A stretch of DNA of 6,848 nt from an uncultured bacterium (GTDB lineage Bacteria; Omnitrophota; Gorgyraeia; Gorgyraeales; Gorgyraeaceae): assembly GCA_913009675.1 (NCBI GenBank), contig CAJVXD010000069.1, positions 1 to 6,848 on the forward strand, given 5' to 3'. The translations under genes were made by a program, and so were the position numbers. A model generated the notes under the pieces. The model searched no databases. It was not told the origin of the DNA and worked only from the letters and a program-made list of their open reading frames with translations. Shown piece by piece: positions 5,532 through 6,848 of this stretch. The number at the start of each line of letters is the position of its first letter. Position 1 is the stretch's first letter.

Positions 5532-5915
5532 TTATGCGTTTTTCAAAGAACAACTGTCAAACTTGGGTTTTAAGTTTAAGACTTCCCGAACCTGCTTTAA
5601 CAATTTTTGCAAATCACCCGAAGCATCAGGTGTCTCTCCACATTTTTCTAAAATAGTTTTGCATGTTGACTCAACAAGAGTACGACCGGCTGTAATCGCG
5701 GATGATGGAGATTGAGGTAGCATAGTGCTCTGTAACACAAAATTCTTACCATCGTCTGTCATTGCGAGCGATAGCGAAGCAATCTCAACTCCTTGTAAAA
5801 CAAGGGATTGCTTCGTCGCTACGCTCCTCGCAATGACAGGAGAAAGGCAGAAACTAATGTTACAGTGCAGTAGATGGGCAATTTTTAATTTTAGGAGGGT
5901 TTGAGCAAAGATATA
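5532..5915 (-). pseudogene. Abi_C-domain (abortive infection C-terminal) gene fragment
   Basis: The recognisable part covers 5532-5762: SPSSAITAGRTLVESTCKTILEKCG, then DLQKLLKQVREVLNL. This matches the abortive-infection C-terminal domain (Abi_C), in which a run like AKELLETTCKxIL precedes DLPKLLK...LNL. Full proteins of this kind are usually a few hundred residues; here the N-terminal part is missing. The apparent ATG at 5762 is made by the edge of the palindromic repeat at 5756-5839, so it is not a trustworthy start. The frame stays open through the whole repeat and on to TGA at 5916-5918, with no ATG, GTG or TTG upstream of 5762. After LNLKP the tail (KFDSCSLKNA) also leaves the family. 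I infer a remnant of a phage-defence gene cut by insertions. Confidence 0.65.
5756..5839. repeat. 84-bp palindromic intergenic-type repeat (REP/MITE-like)
   Basis: The outer arms are perfect: CTGTCATTGCGAG (5756-5768) and its complement (5827-5839). Inside are AGCGAAGCAATC against GATTGCTTCGTCGCT, and a central hairpin CCTTG-TAAAA-CAAGG (5791-5805). This TCATTGCGAGGAGCG/GAAGCAATC motif is familiar from dispersed palindromic repeats in many bacterial genomes. It carries no gene and would fold into a long hairpin in RNA or single-stranded DNA. Confidence 0.85.
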
Positions 5916-6086
5916 TCAATGCGATGCGCTGATTTCTCGGGTGCATGGAATCGAATCCAAACTTTGGTTAACCTTTCTTGGCCGAAACCTGATAAAACAA
6001 TGGATTGCTTCGAAGCTATTTCTTTGGAAGAATTCGCGCTTGCGTGCGAAATGGCAAAAACGCTAAATTTTACAACCTGTTGTTAA
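5901..6086 (+). CDS. Doubtful small ORF of unknown function
   Basis: An open frame of 61 codons if read from TTG 5901, or 55 from ATG 5919. An AGGAGG site lies at 5893-5898, but only 2 nt before TTG and 20 nt before ATG, so neither start is well served. The protein (for example DCFEAISLEEFALACEMAKTL) looks like it could fold into helices, but I recognise no family. It ends TAA-free at TGTTGT then TAA (6084-6086). It may be a remnant of a gene on the far side of the palindromic repeat. It lies on the strand opposite to its neighbours. Confidence 0.25.
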   Translation: MSKDISMRCADFSGAWNRIQTLVNLSWPKPDKTMDCFEAISLEEFALACEMAKTLNFTTCC

Positions 6087-6198
6087 GTATTAACTTACGT
6101 TGGGACAGTAGTGAACTAATATATGGAATCCATACTTTATGGAAGTGAAGTTTTTTTAAGGAATCTAAGGATTAAAGGGATAGAGTAAAATGATTTTA

Positions 6199-6648
6199 TT
6201 ATTGCTTTTCAAGGTATTCAAGATCGCCCAAGTCTCTGTATCGTCCGCTTGCTTTTTTGTTTTTTTTCAGATCTCCTAAAGATATAAAGTTTACCTCTAC
6301 ATCATCAATTATTGCAGCTTGTTTATGTGCATAACATTCAGAGAATTCAACACCGTCTATAGAAGTTAATATCTCAATTCTTAAAGGAGGATTACCCATT
6401 CTAATATTTTTTTCTTTCTCTAAAAAAAGTTCCTCTTGTAGTTCCGGAATATTAAATCCAAATTCTTTTAAAGCTTCTACTATTTTACTGGCATTATTTT
6501 TGGAAATAGCAATCCAGATATCCATATCGCCGGTAGCACGGGGGTATCCATGAAATGCAACAGCATAACCTCCGACAACTAAATATTCAATGCCCTTTAA
6601 GTGAAGTAATTGTAAGAACTCTTTGAAGTCTTTCGGTAGACGGATCAT
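6199..6648 (-). CDS. AbiEii/DUF6036-like nucleotidyltransferase (putative toxin)
   Basis: Protein of 149 residues of the minimal nucleotidyltransferase fold. The signature is GGYAVAFHG (26-34) followed by DMD (D41, D43), the metal-binding pair, with a likely third acid at E92 in LRIEILT. The C-terminal LKKNKKASGRYRDLGDLEYL is the conserved tail of this group, where lysine and arginine probably contact nucleotide or RNA. Related proteins act as toxins in type IV-like or MNT/HEPN-like toxin-antitoxin pairs, or as stand-alone transferases; which applies here is inference. The frame starts at ATG 6648; AGGAGG lies 13 nt upstream, rather far, inside the preceding gene. The two genes overlap by 62 nt, so they are surely co-transcribed and probably translationally coupled. 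Confidence 0.8.
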   Translation of the reverse strand: MIRLPKDFKEFLQLLHLKGIEYLVVGGYAVAFHGYPRATGDMDIWIAISKNNASKIVEALKEFGFNIPELQEELFLEKEKNIRMGNPPLRIEILTSIDGVEFSECYAHKQAAIIDDVEVNFISLGDLKKNKKASGRYRDLGDLEYLEKQ

Positions 6649-6769
6649 AGCCGAATATAGACCTCCTTAATTTTTCCAACCCTTCAATTCTTTCAAGATA
6701 AGTTTTATCTCTCCAGAAATCATAGTCGTCACTTTCATGAAGTGATTTGACTTTAAAAATTTTCTTATC
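6587..6769 (-). CDS. Small partner protein of the nucleotidyltransferase, 5'-truncated by the contig end
   Basis: Sixty residues remain, beginning DKKIFKVKSLHESDDYDFWRDKT and continuing YLERIEGLEKLRRSIFGYD, then ERLQRVL. Small proteins with the pattern 'SDDxDYWxxKTPxERLEALExLRRxxYG...RLQRV' are commonly found just upstream of DUF6036-like nucleotidyltransferases, overlapping them as here. The partner may be an antitoxin-like or regulatory protein; no function is proven by sequence. The frame seems to extend to a GTG at 6784, but that codon and the five after it lie in adapter sequence, so the true start is missing. The TGA at 6587-6589 lies 62 nt inside the next gene. Confidence 0.7.
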   Translation of the reverse strand, partial: DKKIFKVKSLHESDDYDFWRDKTYLERIEGLEKLRRSIFGYDPSTERLQRVLTITSLKGH

Positions 6770-6848
6770 AGATCGGAAGAGCACACGTCTGAACTCCAGT
6801 CACACTGATATATCTCGTATGCCGTCTTCTGCTTGAAAAAAAAAAAAA
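6770..6848 (+). other. Illumina TruSeq index adapter and poly-A artefact
   Basis: AGATCGGAAGAGCACACG begins at 6770 and the full TruSeq read-1 adapter follows to 6803. The index ACTGATAT (TruSeq index 25) is at 6804-6811, then ATCTCGTATGCCGTCTTCTG to the final GCTTG at 6835, then 13 A. Reading past the adapter end on four-colour instruments gives such an A run. These bases should be removed from any annotation. Confidence 0.99.

Noticed and set aside
5756..5839. CRISPR-like repeat
   Set aside because: A single palindrome with no spaced direct repeats.
6186..6198. TAAAAT-G-ATTTTA palindrome after the nucleotidyltransferase gene as terminator
   Set aside because: Six A-T pairs with a 1-nt loop are too weak and cannot form a stable terminator hairpin.
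6770..6784. GTG start at 6784 for the last gene
   Set aside because: The start and next codons are adapter sequence, not genome.

Overview
The window is the end of an AT-rich bacterial contig, most likely metagenomic, packed with insertion sequences and fragments of defence or toxin-antitoxin genes. No housekeeping gene is present, so the host cannot be named. Shine-Dalgarno sites (AGGAGG type), a sigma70-type promoter and the transposase families all point to Bacteria. The last 79 bases are not biological: they are an Illumina TruSeq index adapter with a poly-A tail, so the natural sequence stops at about 6769.

Layout. (1) 1-185: the 3'-truncated end of a zinc-ribbon, transposase-like gene on the plus strand. 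(2) About 184-730: an IS200-type element with an intact HUH transposase tnpA (minus strand) flanked by a hairpin at each end. (3) 733-3484: an IS481-like element, recognisable from a 26-bp imperfect inverted repeat at its two limits and an intact DDE transposase (728-1804, minus). Its leader region is split by a second element, a decayed ISNCY/IS1202-type element (1898-3121) with TGTCA ends and an imperfect 16-bp target duplication. (4) 3485-3735: a gene-free spacer. (5) 3736-5388: an intact IS1634-family transposase with a strong promoter. (6) 5532-5915: a piece of an abortive-infection C-terminal-domain (Abi_C) gene whose reading frame runs through an 84-bp palindromic repeat (5756-5839). 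(7) 5901-6086: a doubtful small ORF. (8) 6199-6769: a two-gene operon on the minus strand, a small protein truncated by the contig end followed, with overlap, by an AbiEii/DUF6036-like nucleotidyltransferase; this resembles a toxin-antitoxin pair.

How it fits together. The mobile elements are nested and abutting: ISNCY went into the IS481 leader, and IS200 sits exactly at the outer edge of the IS481 right end. Three transposases (IS200, IS481, IS1634) look intact and could be active; ISNCY is dead. The most interesting non-gene signal is a long inverted repeat in front of the IS481 transposase that would fold read-through mRNA over the start codon, while the only visible internal promoter would start downstream of the 5' arm. 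This resembles the known protection of IS10 and IS50 against outside transcription. I found no CRISPR array, tRNA, rRNA or clearly new multi-gene system.
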